From Atrichornis clamosus (taxonomy: Eukaryota; Chordata; Aves; Passeriformes; Menuridae), in NCBI GenBank assembly GCA_013400975.1, contig WBMZ01012087.1, forward strand, positions 1-64,000: DNA of 64,000 bases, written 5' to 3'. The position numbers and the translations under genes are program-made. Below the pieces are notes generated by a model. It was not told the DNA's origin. It made no database searches and saw only the letters and a list, made by a program, of their open reading frames with translations. Positions 21,061 through 34,802 of the stretch are shown here, piece after piece (position 1 is the first letter of the stretch; each line of letters opens with the position of its first letter).

Positions 21061-24000
21061 TTGAAACTTGGACATCCTGGGTGTTAAGCAACACAGCAAA
21101 AGCAACAGGAGGAACCAGTGTCAGAACAGGACTGAAATTTATCTGTTGCTCACTGGTGATCCCACAGCTGGGCAGGATCCAGCTGAGCAAACTGTGATGT
21201 GGTGACAGTTCTGTCTCATCCCACACAATGTACTTACAGAGTAGATACTGAAATATTTAGGAAGTTGGACATACTTCATGTCATGACTGGAGGATGGTAG
21301 CACTTGGATCAAGACCTCTAGACCTTGGGCAGTTCTTTCCTGATGTGCGTGTAAAGCTTTCATCTAGAAGAACAAAAATAGATTTTTTAAGTTTAATACA
21401 CCTACCAACACCTGGCTGCACAAAGAGGTAAGAGGGCTTTGGGGGTTTTGTACCTTTTTGCTCAGCTTGGAGGGAGCAGGAGCAGAGGGGCTGGGTGGCA
21501 CCAGGCCGTGTCCATCCCCCCGCTGGTGGCACACATGATGCCAGGCACAGACAGGTCCCAGCTGCCTGGCACCTGCCAGGGCTCCGAGGGACGGCCCCAG
21601 GGGACACAGCAAGTCCCACAACAGAGGTGATGAAGCTGCATAAAACGCCTTGTTTATGCTCAGGTCTGTGAGAGCCTTGTCTAATCACTCTGGCATGTTG
21701 TCATCTTCATCTTATCTTGGAGTTGTGGCCCCTGCTCTGGTCCACTGTGTCCTTGCACCTTCACTGCTCTGCTTCCGTGGAAGAAATCTCTTGAGCAGAG
21801 TTTGGGCTATGCTTTGTGCCCCAGGTAGGAGTAGAGTGTTTTTACAGACAGCACCAATATCCAGTTGCTCTGCTTGTCCTGCATCCCCAAAACACCTTCC
21901 ACGCCCACTGTCCTTTTTCTAGTGGCTTAAAACCTATGGCTTCATTTCATCTGTGAGGCAGCCGAGCTATCTCAGATCTCAAGACTGAAGATGCTGTTGG
22001 CATAACACGAGTGTAATTACTGTCAGTATAATCAACAAGGATTACTGGATTGATTTCTCTCTTCTTTTTTATTTCAGGTGTTTGAAAAACCCCAAACTTG
22101 CATAAGAGTACATAACTTGGTAGAGTTCCCCATTGCTGGAGGCGCCTTCTGAGCTGGAGTTCAGCTCCCCCGGGAAGATGTAGGATCTTGCATGCCGTCA
22201 GTCTGGATTGTGGGCGCGGTGTTGCCAAACCATGGGCATGATTACGGGGAAAAGTTGGCATGGAGCACGGTGTCTTGTCCAGCGAGGTGCTCCCCCAGCT
22301 GTGCATGGTGTGCTGGCCAGGGAGCTGCTGCATCCCCAGGACAGGCAGAGAGGGGCCGGGAGCAGAGGGAGCACCAGCAGCGAGGAGGACGCTGTGGGAC
22401 AGCGATAGTGATCTGGAGCCTGGGAGATGGTTCTCTTGAATCCTCCCTCAGTTCTAACTTCACTGCAGTTAAAAGCTGGAGAAGGTTTGGTCTCCTTGGT
22501 GATTTGGGTGAAGGTGGAAATGGCTTTAATCTTTTTGGCTAGAGTCTCAAATGGAGGTACAACCTTTGCATCTGGCAAAGAAACATGTTTCTTACAGGTG
22601 TAGTTTTGTTTTTTATCCTGCCTTCTCTTGCAAATGAGCATCCCTTTTTTCTTTTTTTTCTTTCTCTTTACCATCCATAGACCTCCTTTTGGAAATCCTC
22701 ATTTCCAGCCAGGCACCTGCATTTCAAGTCTCTATCATGCAGATTCATTTTTCTCTTTAGGCATGTGCCATGCTGACAGGCCTCAGGCTAGAACATGCTT
22801 TTTATCTGTGAAGGCTTTCTCTTGTGCTTTCACTTGGAGTAGGTGATACTTTGAGGTGAAGGTGGGGGGGCTGTCCCGTGCTGTTGGGAGCCAAGACCTG
22901 GGCAGCTTTGGAAGTCAGAGTGTTCCAGACTTGTGGCTTGGATTCAGGAGCACTAAAAGGTTCACTTCACATGTATGAATGAAAGGGAGAGAGGTGTGGA
23001 TTCAGAAAAGGCCTGCTTGAAGGGAGACTTCTAAGTTTAATTTCTGCATTTGCTTTCATTTATTGAAATGCTCAAAATCTCGAGAGAAAGAATGAATTTT
23101 GGGGGTGGTGTCCTCATAATCTTGTGTTCTGACTTTTTTTTGTGAAAAGAGGTCTTGAACATCACAGGAATCCAGATGAGAAGAGGAGCCTAAAAATCAC
23201 AGGTTATGCATGCATGGAGGTTATATCAGAAGTTCTTTTTGAGAGATGTAGTCTTTTTGTTGAATGCTTATGGCACAGGCACTAAGCCTTGCCATCTCCT
23301 GGACTGCCCCAGGAGCGTGTTCATTAACTCCCACTGTCTTCTGCATTAGCATTGGCTTCTGTGCTCCATTTAGATTTTCTTTAAAGCATTACATAAACAA
23401 CTATCATGTAAATACAGGCGTTTGTAATGGTGGTTTTAAATTAAAAAGACTTTTGGATTCATGCAAGTAGACACATGCTTGCACAAAATAACTTTTGGCT
23501 TTCCCCTAACACTTTTCAGAATAATTTAAAGGAAGAAAAGATTTGCAAACAGTTGTAAAAGAGCCATAAAAAACTGTCAAATACCAGACCTTCAGCTAAT
23601 TGTAAACTGTTTTGCTCTTGGAAGTCATACAACATTGATCTCATAGCTGCTTCATTAAGAAGGTGCTTCTCTGTAGCACAGGAGCTGCTTGCCTAGGTAG
23701 TCATGAGCAAAAATAGCAGGAGATGTTGGGCTTCTGCTATGAATGCCCAGTATAAGCTAGAATAGCTCCAGGCAACTGAAGTATTCTGCACCAAAAAGGA
23801 AGGCAAGTGTTGCAGGGAGCTGAACAGGAAAAAGCTGCAGAGCTGAAAGCTGCTTTTCTGTGCTCCCAACTGCTTCACCCTAGAAAAGGCACAGCATCTG
23901 CAGCCCTTTGCGGGCAGGATGGCAGAGGTGGGGTGTGTTTTGGAAGGATCCACTGGCACAAGAGGATGCAGCTATGGGTGATGAGTGTGGTAGCACTTGT

Positions 24001-27000
24001 AGGCTTGCTCTCTGACTGGCTGTCCTTATGGAGTATGATTTAATCTTCGATTTTCAAAGGAAGATGTGAAAAAAAAAATAATCTTTCCTGGACAGAGAAT
24101 TGGCTGACATCCCCAGCCAGCTGGTTAGTTGTATATTTTTTTTCCAGTATACCAAGGAAGACAAGCATTAAAAACAAAAAAAAGTCAATAGTCCATTTGA
24201 CTAGATTAGTGGAAAAACTTTTCTCTGAACTCAGCTCTAATTCTGCAGCTGGGCAATATTTTGCTTGAAGAACATGCCCGGCCGGCTCTTGGAATTGTGT
24301 CCTTCTAATGCTGCAAACTGGAGTGTCTGCTTCAGGGAAATATTAATAGCAACCCACTGGGTCTCATCCCTGGTGTGTTCACTCTCAGTCTCTCTCCTTT
24401 AACCAGTTTCTAAAGCTCTATCATTAAATCTTTCTAAAAGGGAAATTCTTGCCTTTGTGTGTTGGCTGGGCTGATGAATGGTCGCCTGTTATCTGCTCAG
24501 TCCATGACTGAGTCGGGCTGTCAGAGAGACACAGCTGAAGTCAAAGGGACTTTATTTCAGGCTTCTCTACCTCCTCTGGCTTAGCCATGGAGTGGATTCT
24601 CTTCCCATCTGTTTCTGAACCAGAAACGTCCTGTTTGACAAGAGGGAGGACTGGGGATTTTATCTGGCCCAGCCATTTCCTTCTTGATTTCCTTCCCCTG
24701 CAGCAATCCTGTGCTAGTCCTTCACCTCCAGCCACGGGTTTGGGACATGGCCTCCTTTGCAATGATTTTTCCAGCTGCTAAACGAGGCGAGGGTAACCAA
24801 TATGTGTCGTTGCTTGCTCCTGGTGAATTTGGGCATCACCCATATGTGCCCAGTTGCTTGAATTCCAAATCTACTGGCAGCTGAATGTCTTCGTTTGCAG
24901 TTACTGATGTGCTGCTTGGGAGGTTAAAATCCTGTGTATTCTTCTAAAAAAGTGTCAGCTTTTCTCTGAAAAACTCAGGTGTGAGTTACCTGGCAGCAGT
25001 CTGTGCTCACAGAGCCCAGCTTGGGTGCAGTCCTTAGCACAGGGTGCGTGTACACGACTGTTCAGACCAGTTTCAGTAAATGATACATATTGGGAAATGC
25101 AGCTGGAGCATGCAGGCAGGGTGGTGTTCTCCCCTACCCCAGAATAACTCCAAGTAGGGAGTGAGTTTCCAAACCTGAATCGGGGTTGTTCTGCTGATGG
25201 TTGAATTTCTACTAGGTGCTGAATTCCTGGCCAAGAGATGGCACAGGGGAGAGGATGTGGTGGACAGGAGGTGGCCTACAGTGCAGCACAGAGAAAAAGC
25301 TGGGGAAATAGTCCAGCACTTAATAATTCAAGAAGAAATTCCTGGATGTACAAATGAAGCCATAGGAGATGGAAAAAAAAAAAGAGCCCTGGAAATCACT
25401 GTGCCCAGATTCATACCAGTCACCATCACCCGTGCAATGGTTTGATGGTCTAATGCACCACTGTCCTTGCTAGCTTAGGTGTGACTTCTCCAATTCATTC
25501 ACACTCCTCATCAGAAGCACGTCAGAGAGTAATTGAACCATCCTGTAGATTCTGGCTGGGCTGACTGTAATGACTCTCAGCTTTGTGTTTTATGCATGGT
25601 ATGCTTAAGTGGTTTGGAAAGCATTAGGAAATAGGGACTACAAGGAAGCCCTGGTGAGTGATTCCCCCATGACTCTGAGGTGGTGAGACCAGTTGGCATT
25701 CCCTGCTTAATGCCTCGCAATCCTGCCCTTCTCTGACTCAACTGCTGCTCACAGTGAGTTCTCTTGCATCTTCTTACCTCATTCATCCTTTTTTTTTTTT
25801 TTTGGTATCTCTTTATTTCCAAAGCTTTCCCCATCACAAGGACCATTGCCTGGCTGCTGACCACCGCTCTGACTTGAGACTGCTTTTGCATCCCTCCATG
25901 GCTTTGTTCTGCCTTGCAGAGACAAATGAAGTGTATCCCAGATTTCCCAGCCCTCCTCAGTTTTGCCCCATTTTAACCACCTTCCTGAATCCCAGAGTCA
26001 CCAGTTACCTCTTCGTTGCCTCAGTGCCACAAAGCTCAAACAGTCCCTGTCTCCCAGCAGCACTTTGCTGCTTGTTTCCTATTTACAGCCCTCTTGGGTA
26101 TGAGAGGGCCTGTCTCAGAGAATACGTCTTGTTTTTGGACTCTTGTCTGCAATGTGCTTTTATAGCACCCAGCAGCACTGCCTGTCTTTGGAACAGGGCC
26201 CTGGGGTCTGTCACGCACCGTCCCCTGCAGGGTGGTAGGGGAATATGAGATCCTTATCCTAGAGCTGAGCAGGCAGAGATACAGGGGATGTGCAGCTGGG
26301 CATGGACCTCCTGATGGAATCTCCAGCTGGTGGCTGAACTCCAGGGCTGTTTTTTCCTCACAGTGACAGCCTTAGTTGGTCTCCAGAAACTGCCACAATA
26401 TGAATATTCAGTGCCAGTGAAATATGCACAATACTGTAAGCCGGGGTGAGAATCTTGAGGGCTTGATGAGCTTTGTAACAGCATTACTCTGTTGTAGGGC
26501 CACGACTGATGCAGGAATTGATTTCTCCGTTCAGACTTCACCATTTGAGCAGAGTTCATCCCTGTTTGCTTTTCATAATAGCATTATTACACCTCGCTGG
26601 CAGCAGGACAAGGGAGAAGCAACCACGCAGCTTTTCATTCCTCGTGTGCTCCTGCAGTAGTCAACGATGATGAACACCAGTCTGTCAGGCTTGAATTTTG
26701 CATATCTGATATGTTATCAGCTGACTATCATGGTATTAACACTAGTGTGAAAGACTCCTGGTTTAACTCAGAATTTCCCAAGAGCTGCAGGACAAAGACC
26801 CAAAGAGTTTCAATATTAAAAAAAAGCGGGGGGGGGTAGGGGCGAAGTGAAGCCATGCTGCAGTAGCGAGAATACAAAAAAATGCGTCTTTAAACTTTTC
26901 TTTTTCTCCTGATCTACTTTCTGTATGACTCACGAGCAGGGCTCTAAAATGGCCTCCAAACATGCATGCATAATTTTGCACATCCAAGTGTCTGCATAAG

Positions 27001-28079
27001 CAGTACTCTTAAATATCCCGAGGCGTTGGCTTTGCTGCTGGGGCGGAGCAGGGAAGGGGCAAAGGAGTTTGTCCCCAGAAGGGCCCAAACTTGTGTTAGC
27101 ATCTTTTTCCTGATGGCCTTACCCTGCCTTACCCAGCCTTCCATGTGCACTGTCCAGCCACCAGCATCTGTGCAATCTGCTCCTCTCCACGTTTATTCTG
27201 GGCTCCTTAGCTTGGAAAATGTGTCTTTCTTTCGGTTGGGTTTTTTTTTTGTTTTGTTTTTTTTTTTGGTTTTTTTTTGTTTTGGTTTGGTTAGTTTTTG
27301 TTTTTTGGTGTTTTGGCATTTCAGTGTTCTTTTGGTCCTTTCCTCCTGTGAAAGGCATAGCCCACGAAAGAAGACAGGGGCTTTCTGAGTACCAACTATA
27401 TTCCAAGAACCAGCTGGACAAGAGAGGCCTGAGGGGAGAGCCAGGCTTTGGAAAAAGTCACACATGGAGCTTTAGCAATGAGGCTGTGAGCACCTTCGGG
27501 TCGATGGCATTGCTGTTTCTGCCTTTTACCAATAGGGCAGCACGTGCTGCCACCTCTGTTCATGGAATCAACAAATGGGCTAAAAATGAAATCCACTTAC
27601 CTTTTTTTTTTGCTTTCAGTGATCCCTAATGGACATCCTTTTAAAGCAGTCATCTTATCTGTGCTGCTCATTTTTTGTAAAATAATTAAGAGCTCTTCAA
27701 TGGCTCGCAGGTGTCGGAACAGGGTTTTTACCCTCAGGAGGGGATGTACAAACTGTTTTCAGCTGAGGTAATAGAGGCCAGTTAACAGCCAGTCAAGGGT
27801 GGCTCTTTCAACATTTTATTATAATAAACCCCAATTTTAGAGGCTGTGTGCAGGTGACATCCCTTTTTCTGAAAGTGGCTGGTGTGTGCAATGATACTCG
27901 ACACGTGTTTTGGGTGCTTGCTGCTGGTTGGGGTAGGGCGAGCATACCTGATATAGCAGAAAGGTGTTGATTTGATTAATATCTGCCTCTATTGTCTGGC
28001 AGAAGCCCTGAAGCCCCCTTTTACCCTTTCTGCAAGCAGAGAGAAGTGCAATTTTCATTCAGCATAGATGTTTCCCTTT
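21061..28079. other. Mixed-composition noncoding DNA
   Basis: Seven kilobases without a supportable gene, RNA or recognised mobile element. GC-richer patches occur at 21480-21620 and 22290-22400 (few CpGs), and poly-T patches at 22645-22662 and 25791-25803. A polypyrimidine-AG junction at 22060-22078 resembles a splice acceptor, but no open exon with a matching donor follows. Nothing here has the texture of the AT-rich candidate elements. Confidence 0.4.
27240..27312. repeat. T-rich low-complexity tract with interspersed G
   Basis: Runs of T broken by single or paired G. The lysine/threonine-rich (minus) and phenylalanine-rich (plus) open frames overlapping it are compositional artefacts. 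Confidence 0.9.
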
Positions 28080-28760
28080 CATCCCTGAAGCTAATTTTTT
28101 TTTTCCTGCAGCAGTTTTGGTGAAATTATGTATCGCTTGTGATAATTCATTTTAAAAATTCCTGAGCTGTGTGGCGTACTTTCATGAAAATTCATTTAGA
28201 TAAAATTAGATATTATTGTTTAATGAGGTGGCATTTCAATTTAGACCTTGCATCATGCATATACCAAGAGTTTTTTATGGAATAGTTAGGTTCATTTGAG
28301 TAATAAAGGCTGAATCATGGGGGCTTTAATTCTTAATCGCTGTGAGGATTGTTATCTGTGGGATGTGAGCTGTCTTAGTGGTATTCAATCAAGTGTCCAC
28401 TTAGCCGTGACCAGAAGTAATTGCTCCCAAGTGGGTTGCACAATGACCTGTTAATACTTGCTTTGACCCTCTGACCTTGTCTGCCCCATTGTTTAGGATT
28501 TTATAGCGAGCGAGTCTGCATTTCTGTGGGGTCAAGTAGATATCTGGGGTCAAACATTTTCTGATTACTCCATAGTGTACACTGTAAGTCTGTGGAGTTG
28601 TTGCATAGCAATAGTCACCGCTTCAGAGCAGGACGCGCAGGGTTGGGAAATTGTCTTCCTGAATGCATGTAAACAGTTTAATATTTTACTGAAAGAAGTT
28701 CATCTTGTAAATTAGGTATGAATAATACATTTGTAATTACTACTCATGTCTTTAAACACT
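28080..28760. promoter_or_regulatory. Candidate noncoding regulatory element with nuclear-receptor half-site cluster
   Basis: AT-rich, high-complexity block that retains CpGs at 28505-28512 and 28620-28640. Five AGGTCA-type half sites fall within 110 bp: TGACCT at 28444-28449, TGACCC at 28464-28469, TGACCT at 28472-28477, then GGGTCA at 28529-28534 and 28547-28552. The second and third form a direct repeat spaced by two bases, an arrangement accepted by retinoid and orphan receptors. Flanks include TAAT homeodomain cores. Regulatory role is inferred. Confidence 0.35.
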
Positions 28761-29865
28761 TGTGTCTTAATTGGCTTGGGTATTTTTTTAATGTATTTGC
28801 GTTTTGTCTGGGAAGTTAATTGTAACTTGCAGAGATGGGAGGCGATTTGCGTGGACTGGGAATGGCTTCGTCCTGCATCCCTCTGGCACCTGGGCTTGTG
28901 TCAGTGCTTCTGGATGAGTTCAAGCAGGGATTGCTTCATCCCTGCCTCGGACTATTTTAGGTGCCTCTCACAGCCTTCCAGAATTAGTTTGACCTACTTG
29001 TTGATCCCGTGGTTGGGGTGTCCTGTATTAATTCAATGGCCATGTTTAAATGTTGCTGGAAGCCTGGTTGTATTGTGCAGTCATTTGCAGGGGGACTGGC
29101 CGTGTTATGTAGCTGAAATGTGGTATTTTCTCAGCAGTGTATCTGGCACAAACAAAGCCTTGGTATTGTTTGTAGCACTACTCCCTCTTTTCATGTCGTG
29201 TTTGCCGAGTTCAGTAGCCAAAACACTTCTGCACACCCTTCAGCCTTGTAGGTCAGCTTTGCTCTGAAATAGCTTATATGCCCATCTTCTCCTAGGGAAA
29301 ATATTTTGATTGTCGCTCCCTGAGCAGGGCTGGTGGGATGACACAAAGCAGTTGGATCAGGATGCAGTTTGGGGACAAACACAGCTAGCGTTCCTCTGAG
29401 AGAGGCAGACTATAGGCAACTGAGTAAGCAAGAAGCGAGTGCTAGAGACAAAATTATATAGCATATGTGGGGGAGAAAAACAAAACAGTGACTCTGTTTC
29501 CACTGCCAGAATATTTCAAAACAAACAAACAAGAACGCACAGCAAAGCACGCCTTGCAGTGAAGGGAACCTGTGGGTTTTCCTCACTACGCCTGAGGCTG
29601 TGTGTGGATCTGCTCTTGCCAGAACGCTCTGGAGAGTTTGGACTGTCCTTGCTCCGGTTTTCACTTCACCTTGGTTCACTGGATGGAGCCATCCCCTTGT
29701 CCTGGGGCCTGCAAAGGCCCCTGGTAAGGGGGACCAGGAATGGGGAGCATTAGCCTCCTTCTCTCAGAGCCGGAAGGGTGGTGAGGCTTTAGGGGACAGT
29801 GCTGCAGGGGAAAGGCAGCAGTTCTTGTCAGGTGCATGTGTTAGGGTTGATGGTTATAAAAGATG
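28761..29865. other. Noncoding DNA, no feature recognised
   Basis: A 173-codon plus-strand open frame (28746-29267) lacks any domain and is not called. The remainder shows no RNA gene or recognised repeat. Confidence 0.4.
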
Positions 29866-30090
29866 TGTATCAGGACAAGAGGAAATGGCATCAGGCTGTG
29901 CTGGGGAAGTGTAGTTTGGATTTTACGAAAAGTTTCTTCCCTGAAAGGGGGGTCAGGCACTGAACACGCTGCCCAGGGAAGTGATGGAGTCGCTATCCCT
30001 GGAAGTGTTCAGAAAATGTGTGGATGTGATGCTTAGGGACATGGTTTAGTGGTGAACGTGGCAGAGCTGGGTTAATGGTTGGACTCTGGG
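29866..30090 (+). mobile_element. CR1 LINE 3' fragment (plus orientation)
   Basis: Reads in CR1 sense: caggacaagaggaaatggc, then aaagtttcttccctgaaagg, the ctgcccagggaagtgatgga block with the following ctggaagtgttcag, and gggacatggtttagtggtga with ggttggactc. These are hallmark stretches of the CR1 3' region. The copy is 5'-truncated, carries many substitutions, and loses recognisable similarity just after ggttggactc, so the terminal short repeats are missing. It is an old, inactive insertion with no open reading frame. Confidence 0.95.
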
Positions 30091-31999
30091 TCCCACACTG
30101 GGAGGAACTTGCTTTTGGGAGAAAGATCTTGTGCCCAATCTAGAACAAACAGAGTATTTCTTAGCTTTCAATAGGAATGCGAGCGGATGCCACCGAAATG
30201 TAAGATCCCATTTAACACAGATACTGCAACCTTGGTCTTGGTTTGGTTTTCTTGTTTTAAATGTGGGACAACATCTGAGATGTTGCAGAGGGTTTTGGGG
30301 AAGCCTGCATTTCCCACAGGCTCAGGCCTGTGTAATGCCTTTGTAGGTGGTGTGTGGTTTGTGTCAGTCGTCAGCCAGGTGCCGATGGTGATAGAGCTGC
30401 ATTCAGCCTCTGAACCCAGTGCTGAGCACACTGATGTCTGCAAACACATTTATACAAGCTGGGGGAGCTGCAGGCTTGTAGCCACAGTTTTCAGCCATCT
30501 CCAGAGTTCCTTTCTGTAGCTCGGGCGAAGGCAGAATTCCACTTCAGCCTCAGACATAGCTGCGATGAGCCCTTCCTTCGCCCTGATATCAATTTAGCTA
30601 TTTCATCTTTTCCCCTGCAGACTAAGCAGCAGCACAGATTGGCCGTTATAATTAATTTCGTGCAGGGAGCAAGAGCTGAATGTTCCAGCATCTCTGATTT
30701 TCATTTTAGTTGAAGAGGGCATTCCTTGTACCTGCTACTCATCCAGTTAAAATTCTTTCAAGGAAAACATGACACTTCTCCTGGGACTGGGACTGGGTTT
30801 GGAGATGAAGTTTTAGGGGATCAGTGTAACATCCTCGTTGGATGCACGTTGGATCAGCTGTTGATCTAAATGATGAAAGGTTTAAAAAAAAGCTACAGCA
30901 GTTGTTGGCATTTTGTGGTGTTTTGAGCTTTTCCTGTTACGACTGGTCACATCTTGCTGCTTTTCTGAATCCTCTATCAAGAGAGCATCCTAAGAAAGTG
31001 AAACTCCTGTGTCAGCCCAGCCTTGTCAGCACGTGATGCTGTGTGCCTTCTCCCATTAATCTGTGTTTTGAAAAGGTTTTTTTTTAAGTTAATGCTATGT
31101 ACCTTTTAGGATGGTTCTAGGATGCCTTGCAGAGCTGCTCCTGCCAAGCACTGAACAGCCCTAAGAGTTGTTAAAACTTCAGATGAGAGGCAGCAGCGCT
31201 CAGCAATTCTCAGAAGCGCTCGGCACCTTCCAGGATAGAGCAATTTAAAAGAGAAAAAAAAACAACCCCGCACAACAAAAAACATGAGATGTAGTTATGC
31301 AAATTATGACCTTTAAATGCATTTTATATTTGGATTGAAGTTGCTAACGCACTCTTTCCAAGTTCTGTCTTTGCAGTGCAATTCTGCTTCAGGTGCTTCT
31401 CCTTTGTATTGGTGGAGCTGAGCGGTGCCGGTGCCGTGGAAGGAGCACAGGACACGATGGCTCAGAGAAGCAGCCACCGTGCTCCAGGATGGGTAGTGCT
31501 CGGTGAGAGAGGAGCCTAAATAGGTGGATTTTAATTTCTCTGGAGGGTCTGAGCACGTTAACTAGATGGCAGATTCCTCATTAGCTAGATGGATTAAAAT
31601 TGGTATCACGGCTGATACCTATCCTGACTAATACGTGTAAGTAACAGCTCGCTCCACTGGAGCTATTGGATGTGGCTTGGGTGGAGGAGAGGAATTGGCT
31701 TCTGCGGAGGATATTTGCAAAAAGTCACATTTCCACCATATGTTAGCAGGAGTCTCTTTGGATGCAGGTTTTGGATGGAGTCCTCTGTTGCTGTAATCTG
31801 GTTTGTCCTTTTTCTACCACTAGTTCTGAATCATACCAACTACTTGGACTCTTCTATGTGTTTCCTGAAGGACAGTGGGAACATTTCTGCTGGCTCAGCT
31901 GCCTTTCGCCTCTTACTTCATCTTGATGAAGAAGTAAGGTCTGGAGCACTGAAGGAGAAATTTTGTGTCAGTAAGGAGTGAGAAGGGCTGCAAAAAAAA
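30091..31999. other. Noncoding DNA with small candidate regulatory blocks
   Basis: No gene is supported. A compact AT-rich block at about 31270-31390 contains a perfect POU octamer ATGCAAAT (31297-31304). A second block at 31540-31650 repeats the word agctagatgg-like motif (ctagatggcag at 31562 and agctagatggat at 31583). Both are inferred candidates only. Confidence 0.3.
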
Positions 32000-32020
32000 A
32001 TCAGGAAATTCTGCCAAATT

Positions 32021-32039
32021 AAAAAAAAAAAAAAAAAAA
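32021..32039. repeat. A19 homopolymer
   Basis: Run of 19 A residues, preceded by a shorter A run at 31992-32000. It could be the tail of an old retrotransposed sequence, but nothing recognisable lies upstream. Confidence 0.95.
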
Positions 32040-34329
32040 GAAGGAGGGTACCATGAACCTCATCAATCCTGATTTAGGTCTGGCTTGTGACAAATCATTA
32101 TGTAGGAAGGGAGATATCCCTTTAATTTTTAATAGCTTTGCCGTGAAGTTTTATTAGGCAATAATCTGGATCCTGAGTGGATAAAAGATAAGTGTGAGGG
32201 CCAAGTAATTCTTTCCCCTCCTGTGCAGCTGGGAGAGGGAGAGAGGGGTCATGGCGAGCCGGCTGCCTCCTGAAGCTCAGAGCAGCATCCTTCTGTGTGC
32301 CACAGGCTCACCGAGTGCTTCCAAATGGATGTTTACAACATAAATATGTTCAGGATGTGGGTAGCGAGAGAAGTGTGGGAATAGACGCGAAGGTGCATGG
32401 GAGTGGGGATGCGAAGGGGGAGGTGTGAAGAGAGCCAGGAGAGTGTGATGCACATTTTGCAGATAACTTCGGGTACCTCCTTCCAAAGCCTGGGTGTGGA
32501 CTTGCTGCTCCTACCAGCGTGTCCTGGGGCTTTCTGTTCGCTGCAGAGAGTTTCTCTCCCCCGTCTCTGCTAACGTCACCGGCCCCTTCCTTCCCAAGCG
32601 GTTTATTTTCAGGGAACAGCAGCTGATAATGAGCGCGGATTGGTCAAGTAGCTTAATTTGTAGTTTGGTGGTTGGTGGTTGGCGTTTCTCACAGTATTTC
32701 CCAGACACTGAATGCAATAGACATTTCACTGGCACTTAATAAAGCAGTGCAGGGCACTCCTCGATAATACAATCCTTATGCCAGCCCGGCTGCTAAACCC
32801 AGGAGTCCCTCAGGCAGTAGTAGACAACTACACTTGGCGTTGCTGCTTGTTTTACTCTTGTCTCAGATGACTAGGCAGCATTTCTGCAATTTTAAGGCAG
32901 TGTGTTATTGCAGTATCTGGGATGAAATTACCACTTACAGATGTAGAGGTGACGATCTGACTCCCCTTGGCTGTAGAGCTCCGGTGGCTTGGGGAGGCTG
33001 GTGGCGTGGGGCACCTTCATCGCAGTGTGACAACTACCAGAAATGAGCATCTGGCCCTCTCCTGTCATTTTTTTCCCCCTTCTTTTTTTTGAACATCTGC
33101 TTGCCTGATTGTTTTCTGGTTTTGTTATTTTTTTGTTCTTTTTTTCCTTTTCTGTGGCTCTTTTAATTTGTGGTGGATATGTGTGTAATGTAAGTAAGAT
33201 GTTAGCTTCTGTCTAGTTTTTCAGCAAGCATTCCAGTAATTACTGGAGTACCTTTGAATGGTACAGCTGCTATTTCTAAGCTGGGGAATCACATTTTCCA
33301 AGCATTTATAACTGAATTCACATGGGTAAAACTTGACATTCAGATTGCCGTCCCACATATTTTGTCTTCATCCTTTAAGTTGCCATATCAGCTTTGTATT
33401 TGGTTAAAATGGTAAAAATGGCTTCTTGCTGCTTTGGGTGGGCTTGTAGTGGTGTTGTTTTATAAAATTGTTTAAATTTTAAAAAAATTACATTGGTTTG
33501 GGCCCTGAAATTACTTTTTTTTGGTTACTACTGTAGACTGATGTCTCCTTTTTCTTTTTTCTCCCCTCCCTCTCTGTCCTCCTTAGCTCTTATTAGTGTG
33601 AATCAGTCACTATTATTTTAATATTACTTGTTTTTTTTATATTGCGTCTCTAAGGAGCTTCTCAGAACGTGGTTTGATCCTTTCTGCTGATGTCAGGCAA
33701 ACTCTTTGTGCCAAAGGATGTTGGCTGAGGCCAGGCTTCCCCCCGTGCCCTCAGCGATGTTCACTCAGTTTTTCCAAATGCTGCTGGAGAGCCGCGCGCC
33801 GAGTTCCTGTCGATTTTAGAACACTAAAAAACAACCACCACGGTTTAAAATTCACCTTATCTTTTCATCACAAATAGATGCATTCTGTCTGTGGGGTCGG
33901 GTGCCCCTGGATCGGCTGCACTGGCGACGGTGCTTTGCTTTCCATTATTGGAATGCTGGGTGGATTTGAGGATGTCCCAGTGCTGTCGTCACAGCTCCAG
34001 CACAGCGGCTGCTCTGCAGCATGAACTGGCTCACTCTCTTTTTCTCTCCCTTTCTTCCTTTTCAAGCTGTGATATCTGGTCCAGAGGAAACGCGATTTTT
34101 GCATTTTTCCTGCTCAGAAAGTTGGTTGGTTTTTTTTCATTTTTGAAACAGTTTTCTGGAGCTTACAAGTTGAAATGGGGAGGGGGGGGAAAACCCGAAG
34201 GAAGAGATCTGAAATTTGACCTCCAAATATATTTAGTAGATGTGGTGGAAATTACAGAGCTTTTCTGTGGAGGAAATAAGGTACAATGTGTGGTTTGTTT
34301 CTGTGGGCAGGTGTGCCAAATGTAGGGCA
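32040..34329. other. Noncoding DNA with AT-rich candidate element near 32075-32200
   Basis: The stretch 32075-32200 is AT-rich with several GATA and TAAT-type cores (gagatatccc, ggataaaagataagtg) and 32610-32780 looks similar. The rest is T-rich low-complexity DNA (33068-33160, 33530-33570). No gene or RNA is supported. Confidence 0.3.
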
Positions 34330-34802
34330 GATGAGTTAACAACAAAAGCTAAAGTGATTGATCCTAGAGCTAAGGACTTAAGTAAATTGCATTAAGTAGT
34401 AACTCGAATTTTGTGGAAAAGGCTCAGTCTTAAAATAAAAGTCTGAGAATACAGCTGGACTTAATTAACTACTAGTCTTAATTTATGCCATTGTTATCAG
34501 CAATAGTTTTATTCCCATTTTAATATTTGAGCTGCTTAACTCTTGTTTGGGGTAAATGTCCCCTTAATTGGACATGTAAAATGATGTTTCATATGTAGTT
34601 ATGCTGTAATTACATATATTCAGGAGAGAAACATATTCAGACTTGGAGGATACACGTTGGAGCTTAACCTGAGCCCAGGTTTTGTATGTTACTGAAAGTT
34701 GGTATTTATAGGCTCTGCAGTACTTGGTGCCCTGTGCTTCTGCAGATATGGATGCACAAGTGTGGAGGAACATCCGTTTCCTGCCTGGGATCAATGCGGT
34801 CA
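34330..34802. promoter_or_regulatory. AT-rich candidate element flanking inverted repeat pair 2
   Basis: High-complexity AT-rich sequence (about 34330-34620) with many TAAT/ATTA cores (cttaattaactactagtctt near 34459) and a short perfect inverted repeat atgtcc...ggacat at 34556-34575. It lies just outside the left arm of pair 2 and has no inverted partner on the far side of the right arm. Regulatory role is inferred. Confidence 0.3.

Noticed and set aside
31670..32039. Possible processed pseudogene ending in the A19 tract
   Set aside because: The sequence before the tail resembles no known gene, and no flanking target duplication was seen.
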